Both the position numbers and the translations under genes were made by a program. DNA of 64,000 nucleotides. It comes from Betaproteobacteria bacterium Ga0077526 (GTDB lineage: Bacteria; Pseudomonadota; Gammaproteobacteria; Burkholderiales; Ga0077523). This document shows, piece after piece, positions 27,065 to 35,546 of this stretch (position 1 is its first letter; each line of letters opens with the position of its first letter). The notes beneath the pieces are model-generated. The model was given only the letters and a program-made list of their open reading frames with translations. It was not told where the DNA came from and did not search any database. The stretch covers positions 1 to 64,000 of the forward strand of contig LNDV01000010.1 in NCBI GenBank assembly GCA_001464765.1, read 5' to 3'.

Positions 27065-28063
27065 ATGGCCGACGATATCCTCTCCCAGGAAGAAGTCGAT
27101 GCGCTGCTTCGAGGTGTCACCGGAGAACCGGACCAGGACACATCACAGGAAGGCGACGCCGGTGGCGTGCGCTCCTATGACATCGGCCGCCAGGAGAGAA
27201 TCGTCCGTGGGCGCATGCCCACGCTGGAACTCATTCACGAGCGCTTCGCCCGGCTGTTCCGGCTCGGCCTCTACAACTTTATGCGCCGCAACGCCGAGAT
27301 CGCGATCAATCCGATCAAGGTGCAGAAGTACAGCGACTTCATCCGGAATCTGGTCGTTCCGACCAACCTCAATGTGGTGCATGCCACGCCGTTGCGAGGA
27401 TCGGGTCTCATCATCATGGAGCCGACTCTCGTTTTCCAGGTGGTGGACCATCTCTTCGGCGGCTCGGGTCAGATCCACACCCGCATCGAGGGGCGTGACT
27501 TCACGCCGACCGAGCAGCGGGTGATCCGCCGGCTGCTCGACGTGGTGTTCGAGGAGTTCCGCAAGGCCTGGGAACCCGTCTACCCTCTCAAGTTCGAGTT
27601 CGTCCGTTCGGAGATGAATACCCAGTTCGCGAACATCTGCACGCCCACGGAGGTCGTCGTGAGCGCGAGCTTCTCGGTGGATCTGGGAAGCGGCGGTGGC
27701 GACGTGTTCGTGTGCTTGCCATACTCCACTCTCGAGCCGATCCGCGACTTGATCTACAGCAGCTTCCAGGCCGATCGCGCGGAGGCTGACCTGCGCTGGG
27801 TGAAGCTGATGACGCGGCAGGTCCAGGACGCTTCGGTGGACCTCGTGGCCGATCTCGCCACGGCCAACCTGACGCTGAGAGAACTCTCGGAACTCGAGGT
27901 GGGAGACGTGATCTCCATCAACATTCCCGACACGGTGGCCGCCAAGGTCAACGGCATCCCCGTGGCCCAGTGCAAGTACGGAGTGGCGAACGGGCAGTAC
28001 GCGCTCAAGGTCGAGAGCATCATGATGCCCTCTGACGACGCCGAAGGAGAAGGGCATGGTTGA
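27065..28063 (+). CDS. fliM: flagellar motor switch protein FliM
   Basis: 332 residues. The N-terminal CheY-P binding peptide is ADDILSQEEVDALLRGV. The middle CheC-like domain follows (YDIGRQERIVRGRMPTLELI, ATPLRGSGLIIMEPTLVF, DHLFGGSG). The C-terminal SpoA domain ends the protein (LTLRELSELEVGDVISI). It forms the C-ring and receives the chemotaxis signal. It overlaps fliN by eight bases. Confidence 0.97.
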   Translation: MADDILSQEEVDALLRGVTGEPDQDTSQEGDAGGVRSYDIGRQERIVRGRMPTLELIHERFARLFRLGLYNFMRRNAEIAINPIKVQKYSDFIRNLVVPTNLNVVHATPLRGSGLIIMEPTLVFQVVDHLFGGSGQIHTRIEGRDFTPTEQRVIRRLLDVVFEEFRKAWEPVYPLKFEFVRSEMNTQFANICTPTEVVVSASFSVDLGSGGGDVFVCLPYSTLEPIRDLIYSSFQADRAEADLRWVKLMTRQVQDASVDLVADLATANLTLRELSELEVGDVISINIPDTVAAKVNGIPVAQCKYGVANGQYALKVESIMMPSDDAEGEGHG

Positions 28064-28478
28064 CGAAGAGCAGGACGACATCTCGGCCGACGACTGGGCG
28101 GCGGCGCTCGCCGAACAGCAGACCTCAACCGCTGAGGCCGCGGAGCCGTCGCCGGTGGTGAAGCCCGCCGGCGTGTTCCAGGAACTGAAGCCGGACGCCC
28201 TCGGCGGGGTGATGCCCAACAAGATCGAGATGATCATGGACATCCCGGTCACGCTCACCGTCGAGCTGGGCCGGACCAAGATCGCCATCCGCAATCTGCT
28301 GCAGCTCGCGCAGGGCTCCGTGGTGGAACTCGATGCGCTCGCGGGCGAGCCCATGGACGTCCTGGTGAACGGCTGTCTGATCGCTCAGGGCGAGGTCGTG
28401 GTGGTGAACGACAAGTTCGGCATCCGCCTGACCGATATCATTACCCCCGAGGAACGCCTGCGCGGCCTCAACCGATGA
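28056..28478 (+). CDS. fliN: flagellar motor switch protein FliN
   Basis: 140 residues. An acidic N-terminal extension precedes the SpoA domain (NKIEMIMDIPVTLTVELGRT, IAIRNLLQLAQGSVVELD, VLVNGCLIAQGEVVVVNDKFGIR, LTDIITPEERLRGL). It is a component of the C-ring that also binds FliH. Its ATG overlaps the end of fliM, and its stop overlaps fliO. Confidence 0.97.
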   Translation: MVDEEQDDISADDWAAALAEQQTSTAEAAEPSPVVKPAGVFQELKPDALGGVMPNKIEMIMDIPVTLTVELGRTKIAIRNLLQLAQGSVVELDALAGEPMDVLVNGCLIAQGEVVVVNDKFGIRLTDIITPEERLRGLNR

Positions 28479-28900
28479 ACCGCCGCCGCGCCACTGCGCT
28501 GCCGTGGGCGTCGCTCGCGCCCGCGCTGGCCTGCGCGGCGGACCCGCCACCGTCTCTCACGCCGGCCGGCAGTCTTACTTCCCTGTTCCAGGTTCTATTC
28601 GGTCTCGCGCTTGTCATGGTCGCGATCGGCGTGGCTGCCTGGCTCGCGCGCCGGTATCTGCCGGGGGTGCGCCATGGCGGCGGACCGGTGCGCGTCGTCG
28701 GCGGGGTGCATGTCGGGCCCAAGGAAAAAGTGGTGGTGGTGGAAGTCCGTGATCAATGGCTGGTTCTCGGCGTGACATCCACGCAGGTCAATGCCCTGCA
28801 TACGATGCCCCGACCGGCCGATGCCGGCTCGACACCGTCGATTGCGGCCTCGCCCGACGGGCTCGTCGCCAAATGGCTCGCAGGGCGCGAATCGCGCTGA
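28475..28900 (+). CDS. fliO: flagellar biosynthesis protein FliO
   Basis: 141 residues, ATGA-overlapping fliN. One membrane segment lies near residues 32-54 (LFQVLFGLALVMVAIGVAAWLA). The cytoplasmic SH3-like part typical of FliO follows (GGPVRVVGGVHVGPKEKVVVVEVRDQWLVLGVTS). It assists assembly of the FliP ring. The cytoplasmic tail ends with GLVAKWLAGRESR. Confidence 0.9.
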   Translation: MNRRRATALPWASLAPALACAADPPPSLTPAGSLTSLFQVLFGLALVMVAIGVAAWLARRYLPGVRHGGGPVRVVGGVHVGPKEKVVVVEVRDQWLVLGVTSTQVNALHTMPRPADAGSTPSIAASPDGLVAKWLAGRESR

Positions 28901-28990
28901 CGGATGTCCTGATGCATCGCCCCGGGGTCTGCTGAGCCGGGTCATCGCGCAGCGAGCGGCAGCCCGGCGTTTCGGGGATAATCCGGCGGC

Positions 28991-29734
28991 ATGAAGCCCC
29001 GGGCACTCCTATTTCTCGCACTGAGTTTTCTCGCCGCCGACGCTGCCTTCGCGCAGGCGGGCCTGCCCACGGTGACATCCTCGCCCGGACCCGGCGGGAC
29101 CCAGACCTACTCGCTCTCGCTGCAGGCGCTGCTGTTCCTCACGGCGCTCACGTTCCTGCCCGCGATCCTGCTGATGATGACGAGCTTCACGCGCATCATC
29201 ATCGTGCTGTCGCTGCTCAGGCAGGCGATGGGCACCATCCAGACCCCGCCCAATCAGGTTCTCGTGGGACTGTCCCTGTTCCTTACCTTCTTCGTCATGG
29301 CGCCGGTGTTCGACCGCGTCTACACGGAGGCCTACAAGCCTTTCTCCGACGAGAAGATTCCGTTCCAGGAGGCGATCGACAAGGCTGCGGTCCCGCTCAA
29401 GGCCTTCATGATGACGCAGACGCGCGAGTCCGATCTCGCGCTGTTCGTGCAGCTCTCGCGCTCGGAGCAGCCCAAGGGACCTGACGATGTCGCCATGAAG
29501 GTGCTCGTGCCCGCGTACGTGATTTCCGAGCTGAAGACCGCATTCCAGATCGGTTTCGTGGTGTTCATTCCGTTCCTGATCATCGACCTGGTCGTCTCCA
29601 GCGTGCTCATGTCGATGGGGATGATGATGCTCTCGCCGGTCATCATCTCGCTGCCGTTCAAGCTGATGCTGTTCGTGCTGGTGGACGGGTGGAACCTGCT
29701 CATCGGTTCGCTCGTCCGCAGTTTCTATGTCTGA
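28991..29734 (+). CDS. fliP: flagellar export gate protein FliP
   Basis: 247 residues. A cleavable signal peptide ([21 protein letters not shown]) precedes the conserved core: [60 protein letters not shown] and [20 protein letters not shown]. It forms the export gate with FliQ and FliR. A 90-base gap separates it from fliO. Confidence 0.97.
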   Translation: MKPRALLFLALSFLAADAAFAQAGLPTVTSSPGPGGTQTYSLSLQALLFLTALTFLPAILLMMTSFTRIIIVLSLLRQAMGTIQTPPNQVLVGLSLFLTFFVMAPVFDRVYTEAYKPFSDEKIPFQEAIDKAAVPLKAFMMTQTRESDLALFVQLSRSEQPKGPDDVAMKVLVPAYVISELKTAFQIGFVVFIPFLIIDLVVSSVLMSMGMMMLSPVIISLPFKLMLFVLVDGWNLLIGSLVRSFYV

Positions 29735-29770
29735 CGCGGTGATGCCCGCGCCCCACGGAGAATCCGAGCC

Positions 29771-30040
29771 ATGACACCCGAGTCGGTCATCACCCTCATC
29801 CAGCAGGCGCTCGAGGTGCTCATGATGGTTTCCGCACCGCTGCTGCTCACGGCGCTGGTCGTCGGACTCGTGATCAGCATCTTCCAGGCCGCCACCCAGA
29901 TCAACGAGATGACCCTGTCGTTCATCCCGAAGCTGCTGGCGATGTTTCTCGTGATCCTGCTCGCGGGGCCGTGGATGCTCACCGTGATGGTCGACTTCAC
30001 GCGGCGCATCCTCACGTCGATTCCGCAGATGGTCGGCTGA
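29771..30040 (+). CDS. fliQ: flagellar export gate protein FliQ
   Basis: 89 residues with two membrane helices (ALEVLMMVSAPLLLTALVVGLVIS; LAMFLVILLAGPWMLTVMVDF) joined by the conserved loop IFQAATQINEMTLSFIPK. Size and sequence are typical of FliQ. It is part of the type III export gate. Confidence 0.97.
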   Translation: MTPESVITLIQQALEVLMMVSAPLLLTALVVGLVISIFQAATQINEMTLSFIPKLLAMFLVILLAGPWMLTVMVDFTRRILTSIPQMVG

Positions 30041-30053
30041 CGCGCGGGCGCGC

Positions 30054-30845
30054 ATGATCAGCCTCACCGTTGCCCAGTTCGAGACGCTGCTCACGGCGAT
30101 CGGCTGGCCGTTCATCCGCATTGCCGCCTTCATTGCCGTGGAGCCGGTGCTGGGGAACCGGACGATCCCCTTTCGCGTAAAGATCGCGTTGTCCGTGCTC
30201 ATCGCGATCCTGATCGCGCCGACGGTGCCCGCCCCGCCGCCAGTCTCCGCAGTCTCCGCGGCGGGCATTCTGCTGCTGCTCCAGCAGATCGTGATCGGTG
30301 TCGCAATGGGTTTCGTCGCGCGCATTGCCGTCGCCGCGGCCGAAATGGCCGGTCAGCTCGCCGGTCTGCAGATCGGCCTGGGCTTTGCTGTGTTCTTCGA
30401 TCCTCAGGGTTCGGGGCAGACGCCGGTGGTCGCGCAGTTCTACGGTCTGGTGGCGATCCTGACGCTGCTTGCGTCCAACGGGCACTACGTCTTCCTTCAG
30501 GCGCTGGCCGAGAGCTTTCGCACACTGCCCATGGCGCCGGAGCCGATCGCGGCACTCGGCTTCCGCACGCTCGTGCTGTGGGGCGGCGAGATCTTCCGAT
30601 CGGGTCTCACGATGTCGCTCCCGGTCGTCGGCGCACTGCTCGCGGCCAACGTCGCGGTCGGCATCCTCACCCGGGCCGCGCCTCAGCTCAATCTGTTCGC
30701 CGTCGGCTTTCCGATCACCCTCGCGCTCGGGTTCCTCATGTTCTACTGGTCCCTTCCGCTGATCGTCCCGATGATCGATACGCTTTCCCACGCCAGCGCG
30801 GGCGCGATGATGCGCGTGCTGGAACAGCTGCGCCCGGTGCCATGA
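30054..30845 (+). CDS. fliR: flagellar export gate protein FliR
   Basis: 263 residues, mostly hydrophobic with about six membrane segments. Conserved parts include FIRIAAFIAVEPVLGNRTIP, GFVARIAVAAAEMAGQLAGLQIGLGFA and ALLAANVAVGILTRAAPQLN. It is the last flagellar gene of the run; its stop overlaps the ATG of the methyltransferase gene. flhB and flhA are not in the window. Confidence 0.95.
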   Translation: MISLTVAQFETLLTAIGWPFIRIAAFIAVEPVLGNRTIPFRVKIALSVLIAILIAPTVPAPPPVSAVSAAGILLLLQQIVIGVAMGFVARIAVAAAEMAGQLAGLQIGLGFAVFFDPQGSGQTPVVAQFYGLVAILTLLASNGHYVFLQALAESFRTLPMAPEPIAALGFRTLVLWGGEIFRSGLTMSLPVVGALLAANVAVGILTRAAPQLNLFAVGFPITLALGFLMFYWSLPLIVPMIDTLSHASAGAMMRVLEQLRPVP

Positions 30846-31369
30846 GCGCGATCCACGGAAGCATCGGCGGACCGTCACCGTGGATCGTCCGGTGGGGTGT
30901 GGCAGTCCTGCCGGAAGGACGGGTTCTCGACGTGGCCTGCGGTGGCGGGCGGCATTGCGAGTGGTTTGCCGGTCGCGGACATCGCGTGCTCGGTGTCGAT
31001 CGGGACCCCGGCATTGCGCGGCTTCCAGGCGTGAATGCGGGGATCGAGGTGCTGGTTGCCGACATCGAGGGCGGACCTTGGCCTCTCGGTGAGCGCCGGT
31101 TCGACGCGGTGGTGGTCACGAACTACCTGCACCGGCCGCTCCTGCGGACGCTCGTGGAGGCCGTCGCGCCGGGTGGATGGCTCCTGTACGAAACCTTCGC
31201 GGCGGGCAACGAGCGCTTCGGCAAGCCGTCCAATCCGGATTTCCTGCTGCGTCCGGGGGAACTGCTCGAACTCGTTCGCGGCGTGCTTCGCGTGGTGGCG
31301 TTCGAGGACATCGAGATCGCCGAGCCGCGCCCCGCCATGGTTCAACGCATCGCCGCGAGACGGGAGTGA
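30842..31369 (+). CDS. class I SAM-dependent methyltransferase
   Basis: 175 residues, ATGA-overlapping fliR. The SAM site is seen as RVLDVACGGGRHCEWFAGRGHRVLGVDRDP, with the acidic loop DIEGGPWPL and VVVTNYLHRPLL after it. The size and N-terminal SAM motif resemble small TehB/UbiE-like methyltransferases. The substrate is unknown. Its overlap with fliR places it in the flagellar transcript, but nothing in the sequence ties it to flagella. Confidence 0.85.
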   Translation: MSAIHGSIGGPSPWIVRWGVAVLPEGRVLDVACGGGRHCEWFAGRGHRVLGVDRDPGIARLPGVNAGIEVLVADIEGGPWPLGERRFDAVVVTNYLHRPLLRTLVEAVAPGGWLLYETFAAGNERFGKPSNPDFLLRPGELLELVRGVLRVVAFEDIEIAEPRPAMVQRIAARRE

Positions 31370-31418
31370 GGCTTGCTGCTATCGCATGCGCAGGGCGGGT
31401 TTTCGTGAGTGCTTCGGG

Positions 31419-31424
31419 TAGAAT
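31419..31424 (+). promoter_or_regulatory. probable -10 element for dapA
   Basis: TAGAAT lies 25 bases before the dapA ATG, with a T-rich TTTTCG about 17 bases upstream as a weak -35. The spacing suits a sigma-70 promoter with a short leader containing GAGGGGAG. Confidence 0.4.
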
Positions 31425-31448
31425 CCGGGGTTTTCGAGGGGAGTGAGA

Positions 31449-32342
31449 ATGCTTACCGGAAGTCTGGTCGCCATCGCGACGCCGATGCGCGACGATGCCA
31501 GCCTCGACCTCGATGCGTTTCGCAGGCTGATCGAATTCCATATCACCGAGGGCACCAACGGCATCGTGGCCGTGGGCACCACGGGTGAGTCCCCTACGGT
31601 CGACTTCGACGAGCATTGCGAGCTCATCCGCGTGGCGGTCGAGCAGGTGCGCGGGCGCGTGCCGGTCATCGCCGGCACGGGGGCCAACAGCACGTCCGAG
31701 GCGATCGAACTGCAGCGTTACGCCAAATCCGCCGGCGCGGACATGGCCCTGTCTGTCGTCCCCTACTACAACAAGCCGTCGCAGGAAGGACTCTTCCAGC
31801 ATTTCCGCGCCATCGCGGAAGCCGTTGACCTGCCGATGATCCTCTACAACGTCCCGGGACGGACGGTGGCCGATCTGCACAACGACACCACGGTGCGGCT
31901 GGCGCAGGTTCGCAACATCGTCGGCATCAAGGATGCCACCGGCAACGTGGAGCGCGGCGCGGATCTCCTGCGTCGCCTGCCCCCGAATTTCGCGGTGTAC
32001 AGCGGAGACGACGGCAGCTGCCTCGCGCTGATGCTTCTCGGCGGTCACGGCGTCATCTCCGTGACGGCCAACGTGGCGCCGCGGGCGATGCGCGAGATGT
32101 GCGATGCCGCGCTGGGCGGGAACCTCAAGGCCGCCCGCGCAATCAATGACAGACTGATGGGTTTGCACAAGAACCTGTTCCTCGAGGCCAACCCGATCCC
32201 GGTGAAGTGGGTGCTGCAGCAGATGGGCCTGGTCGGATCGGGCCTGCGTCTGCCGATGACGCCCCTCGCGAGCCAGTATCACGCCGCCCTGCGCGATGCG
32301 ATGCGGCAGGCCGGCATCGTCTCGGCCCTGGCCCCTGCCTGA
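31449..32342 (+). CDS. dapA: 4-hydroxy-tetrahydrodipicolinate synthase
   Basis: 297 residues from ATG 31449, just after GAGGGGAG. TIM-barrel aldolase motifs are present: GTTGESPTV, the proton-relay Tyr in [11 protein letters not shown], and the Schiff-base Lys in VGIKDATGN, with [10 protein letters not shown] following. It condenses pyruvate and aspartate semialdehyde in lysine and diaminopimelate synthesis. bamC follows eight bases later, the usual betaproteobacterial order. Confidence 0.97.
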   Translation: MLTGSLVAIATPMRDDASLDLDAFRRLIEFHITEGTNGIVAVGTTGESPTVDFDEHCELIRVAVEQVRGRVPVIAGTGANSTSEAIELQRYAKSAGADMALSVVPYYNKPSQEGLFQHFRAIAEAVDLPMILYNVPGRTVADLHNDTTVRLAQVRNIVGIKDATGNVERGADLLRRLPPNFAVYSGDDGSCLALMLLGGHGVISVTANVAPRAMREMCDAALGGNLKAARAINDRLMGLHKNLFLEANPIPVKWVLQQMGLVGSGLRLPMTPLASQYHAALRDAMRQAGIVSALAPA

Positions 32343-32349
32343 GTCCTCA

Positions 32350-33510
32350 ATGACCCGAAACTCTCTCCTGTCGTCTCTTCCCGGGCTGCGGTCCGCAGCC
32401 TTTTCAGCGATCGCTCTCCTGCTCGTGGCCGGCTGTTCCGGTGTGTTCCAGGGCAAGAAGATCGACTACAAATCGGCAACAAAGATGCCGCCGCTCGAGA
32501 TTCCGCCGGATCTCGCTGCGCCTACCGCGGACTCGCGTTTCTCCGTGCCCGAGGCTCGTGGAGAGAAAGGGGCCACATTCACGGAGTATCAGCAGGAGCG
32601 CGGTGCGGCCCGGGCTGCTACCCCGGTTGCTGCGGGCGTGCTGCCCACCTCCGAACGTGTGCGAATGGAGCGTGGTGGCGTGCAGCGCTGGCTCGTGGTG
32701 AAGCTGCCGCCCGAACAGGTGTGGCTGCTCGTGCGGGATTTCTGGCAGGAGAGCGGTTTCGTGCTGACGGAGGCCGATCCGAAGATCGGCTACATGGAAA
32801 CCGACTGGGCCGAGAACCGCGCCCGCATTCCCGTGGGGGGCCTCACAGGATTTCTCAATCGTGCGCTCGATTCCGTCGTTTCCCTGCCCGAACGCGACAA
32901 GTACCGGGCGCGTATCGAGCGCGGCGCAGACGGCTCCACCGAGGTCTACGTCAGTCACAAGGGCATGGCCGAGGTCTACTTCCGTGAACGCGATACGAAC
33001 ACGCGTTGGCAGTTGCGGCCGTCCGACCCGGAACTCGAAGCGATGATGCTGACCCGCCTTGCCATTCGCCTTGGCATGCCGGAACCGGAGTTGCGGGTGG
33101 CGGCGCAGGCGGCCGATGCGACACCGGTGCGGGCGAGTCTCGTGCGGGCGGACAGTGGCAGTGCCGTGGCATTGTCGGACGGCTTCGACCGCGCCTGGCG
33201 CCGGGTGGGACTCGCGCTCGATCGCGTGGGGTTCATGGTCGAGGACCAGAATCGGGCCGAGGGCCTCTATTTTGTCCGCTACCAGGACCCCGAAGCGGAA
33301 CCCCCGAAGCGCGCGGGCATGTCGCGCCTGGCCTTCTGGAAGAGCGACGAAAAGAGGGGGCCCGAGCAGTATCGGATTCAGGTGAGCGGCTCGCAGCAGT
33401 CCACGGGCGCGGCGGGAACGCAGGTCAAGGTTCTGAACGGCGCGGGTACCGCCGATGACAGTGACACCGCCAAGCGCATTCTTGCCCTGCTGGTGGAACA
33501 GCTGAAGTAG
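32350..33510 (+). CDS. bamC: outer membrane assembly lipoprotein BamC
   Basis: 386 residues. The lipoprotein signal is ALLLVAGCSG. The unstructured N-terminal segment known to bind BamD is recognisable (KKIDYKSATKMPPLEIPPDLAAP). Two helix-grip domains follow (RWLVVKLPPEQVWLLVRDFWQESGF and DGFDRAWRRVGLALDRVGFMVEDQNRAEG). It is an outer membrane component of the Bam machine that inserts beta-barrel proteins, including the TonB receptors encoded nearby. It is cotranscribed with dapA. Confidence 0.92.
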   Translation: MTRNSLLSSLPGLRSAAFSAIALLLVAGCSGVFQGKKIDYKSATKMPPLEIPPDLAAPTADSRFSVPEARGEKGATFTEYQQERGAARAATPVAAGVLPTSERVRMERGGVQRWLVVKLPPEQVWLLVRDFWQESGFVLTEADPKIGYMETDWAENRARIPVGGLTGFLNRALDSVVSLPERDKYRARIERGADGSTEVYVSHKGMAEVYFRERDTNTRWQLRPSDPELEAMMLTRLAIRLGMPEPELRVAAQAADATPVRASLVRADSGSAVALSDGFDRAWRRVGLALDRVGFMVEDQNRAEGLYFVRYQDPEAEPPKRAGMSRLAFWKSDEKRGPEQYRIQVSGSQQSTGAAGTQVKVLNGAGTADDSDTAKRILALLVEQLK

Positions 33511-33564
33511 CTGTTTCGAAGTTCTCGGCGAGCGCCGGCGGATACCGGGTTTCCATCCCGTCCC

Positions 33565-34326
33565 ATGCGATTCGCGTATCTCGGAAGCGGCAGTCAGGGC
33601 AACGGGCTCGTCATTGAGGTTGGCGGGTCCCGAGTGCTGCTCGACTGTGGCTTCACGCTCAAGGACACCGTTTTCCGGTTGGCGCGTCTCGGACTGAGCC
33701 CGGAGGACCTGAGCGCGATCGTCGTGACCCACGAACACGATGATCACGTCGGCGGGGTGGGTCGCCTGGCGAGGCGGTTCAAGCTTCCCGTCTGGATCAC
33801 TCACGGCACGCTGCGAGAATCGGCTGCGCTACTGGGCGGCGTCGATGTTCGACTCGTCGAGGGCTTCCGGCCCTTTGCGGTGGGCGACGTGCTCGTGCAG
33901 CCGTTCCCTGTTCCCCATGACGCCGGCGAGCCTGCTCAATACGTGTTTTCGGACGGTGCGGTCCGTCTGGGCGTCCTGACGGACGTGGGCGAGAGCACGA
34001 GGCACGTCGAAGTCATGCTGTCCGGCTGCGACGCCCTGGCGCTCGAATGCAATCACGATCGCGACATGCTCTGGGGCGGGCCGTACCCGGCGTCTCTCAA
34101 GGAGCGGGTGGGAGGACGGCTGGGCCATCTGGACAATGCCTCCGCCGCGACCCTGCTGGCGGCACTCGACCGTACGCGTCTGAAGCACCTCGTGGCGGTA
34201 CATCTTTCCCAGCAGAACAACACGCCCGACCTCGCCCGGCAGGCTCTTTCTGACGCGCTGGGGTGTACCCCGGACTGGATCGGCGTGGCCGACCAGGCCG
34301 ACGGTCTCGACTGGCGGAACGTTTAG
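33565..34326 (+). CDS. MBL-fold metallo-hydrolase (YycJ-like)
   Basis: 253 residues. Intact metal ligands are THEHDDHVGG, VPHDAGEPAQ, LTDVGESTR and ALECNHDRDML, with a final HLSQQNNTP. The start MRFAYLGSGSQGNGLVIEVGG is typical of the YycJ-like group, which includes proteins with exonuclease-type relatives. It has no signal peptide, unlike the two MBL proteins at 2-4 kb. It follows dapA-bamC as in many betaproteobacteria. Substrate not known. Confidence 0.88.
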   Translation: MRFAYLGSGSQGNGLVIEVGGSRVLLDCGFTLKDTVFRLARLGLSPEDLSAIVVTHEHDDHVGGVGRLARRFKLPVWITHGTLRESAALLGGVDVRLVEGFRPFAVGDVLVQPFPVPHDAGEPAQYVFSDGAVRLGVLTDVGESTRHVEVMLSGCDALALECNHDRDMLWGGPYPASLKERVGGRLGHLDNASAATLLAALDRTRLKHLVAVHLSQQNNTPDLARQALSDALGCTPDWIGVADQADGLDWRNV

Positions 34327-34481
34327 GTCAGATCTGCAGTCAGCGGGCGGTTCGCGGTGACGCACCGCACTCCGGATGCCGTGGACATCCATGGTGATTG
34401 CACTGTCCCGTCACCCGGCCTTGGTGGTCCTGGCTGTGATCCCGGGCAACGTGCCCGCCTTCCGGACAACAGACGAAAAAA

Positions 34482-34506
34482 AACCGGCCCGATGACCGGG
34501 CCGGTT
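34482..34506 (-). terminator. intrinsic terminator of the small lipoprotein gene
   Basis: A perfect stem AACCGGCCC/GGGCCGGTT with a short loop is followed, in the minus direction, by a run of eight T. It lies 32 bases past the stop of the minus-strand lipoprotein gene. The reverse direction lacks a T-run, so it does not obviously end the MBL gene transcript. Confidence 0.88.
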
Positions 34507-34537
34507 CGTCGCGAAGCGGGCACAAGGCCCGCCGCGA

Positions 34538-34792
34538 TTACTTCTTCTCTTCCGGCTTCTGCTCGGCGGGAGCGGCCGGGGCAGCGGCGTCCGCAGCCGG
34601 GGCGGCGGGAGCGGCAGCGCCGTCGGCGGGAGCGGCCGGGGCGGGAGCAGCGGCATCCGCAGCCGGGGCGGCGGGAGCGGCCGGAGCCGGTTCGGAGGGA
34701 GCGGGCGGGGGCGGCGGAGCAGCTTCTTCTTTCTTGCCGCAGGCGGAGAGAGCAACCGCGAGCATCGCGGCGAGGAGGAGAGAGCGAGTCAT
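34538..34792 (-). CDS. small Ala/Pro-rich lipoprotein
   Basis: 84 residues. The signal is MTRSLLLAAMLAVALSAC, with lipobox LSAC. The mature part begins GKKEEAAPPPPPAPSEP, followed by near-repeats of APAAPAADAAAPA and a polar end EQKPEEKK. It has no recognisable domain; it resembles small cell-envelope spacer lipoproteins. The repeats are also visible in DNA. It has its own intrinsic terminator and a palindrome in its 5' region, so it is a stand-alone regulated gene. Function unknown. Confidence 0.75.
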   Translation of the reverse strand: MTRSLLLAAMLAVALSACGKKEEAAPPPPPAPSEPAPAAPAAPAADAAAPAPAAPADGAAAPAAPAADAAAPAAPAEQKPEEKK

Positions 34793-34885
34793 GGCGAGTC
34801 CTGTCCTTTGAGATCGGTGAATTCGAGTCCTGAATATCCTTCGGTTTCGGGCGTTACCGAGCCCTCGTACCTCAGATGCAACGGA

Positions 34886-34904
34886 TTGTAACAGTGAGTT
34901 ACAA
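34886..34904. promoter_or_regulatory. perfect palindrome TTGTAAC-N5-GTTACAA
   Basis: A 7-5-7 perfect inverted repeat lies about 95 bases upstream of the small lipoprotein gene. Reading towards that gene, TACAAT within it could be a -10 element, so a bound regulator would block the promoter. No repressor gene is adjacent. Confidence 0.5.
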
Positions 34905-34998
34905 ACTATTGCCAGCAGTAAATACGCTTTTTTTTTCAAAAGACAGGGTTCTCCGAGCGGCACGCCAGCCCGAGGGCTCCGACGGGGCTGGAGGCGTG

Positions 34999-35493
34999 TC
35001 AAAGGCCGAGGGTCGAGCCGCTGCTCGCAGGGTCCGAGGCTTCCCAGAGTTCCTGGAATCGACCTACCAGCGCGACCGTGGGCTCCGGATCATTCAGGGC
35101 GAACGCGGCACGGGCGTGGTCTTCGTGGAAACGGTGGACATGATGGCAATCGTCCGCGATGACGAGCGAGTCGCGGGCATGCTTGGCCTCTTCCCGCGTC
35201 TCCCGGAGGGAAATGACGTGGGCGAACCGCATCGCGAGCGAGACGAAACGGGGGCAATCCCGGCGCAGGGCGGCGGTATCGTGGACGACCACCCGACACT
35301 CGTTCCGCGCGTTGGCGAGGCAGAATGCCTTGAGGGCGTCGATCCGGGCAGGGCTGTCCCACGTCCTGTTCAACGACCGGTCGAAGATCAGCAGTTTGCG
35401 TCTGGCGGCCGCGACTACGGCAGTGACTGACGTATCGAGTTCGGCGAAGCTGGTCAGCGTGCTGCGGATCTGGATGGATGCGGTGTCGGTCAC
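34999..35493 (-). CDS. DUF7931-like protein, conserved in betaproteobacteria
   Basis: 164 residues from a GTG at 35493 preceded by GGGAGGGAG; the frame is open further upstream but there it only shadows the oxygenase gene. Notable parts are KLLIFDRSLNRTWDSPARIDAL, CRVVVHDTAALRRDCPR, and HHVHRFHEDHARAAFALND. The layout recalls a phospholipase-D-like fold without HKD motifs. It lies downstream of the RoxA-type oxygenase gene on the same strand, a pairing seen in relatives. Function unknown; the family assignment is from memory. Confidence 0.7.
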   Translation of the reverse strand: MTDTASIQIRSTLTSFAELDTSVTAVVAAARRKLLIFDRSLNRTWDSPARIDALKAFCLANARNECRVVVHDTAALRRDCPRFVSLAMRFAHVISLRETREEAKHARDSLVIADDCHHVHRFHEDHARAAFALNDPEPTVALVGRFQELWEASDPASSGSTLGL

Positions 35494-35546
35494 TTTGGCT
35501 CCCTCCCGAGAAATCGGGCAATCCGTGCGAATCCCGTGCCCGCGGC

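Noticed and set aside
34560..34700. GC-rich repeats in the small lipoprotein gene as a repeat array or CRISPR-like element
   Set aside because: The repeats are in frame and encode Ala/Pro units of one protein. There are no unique spacers.
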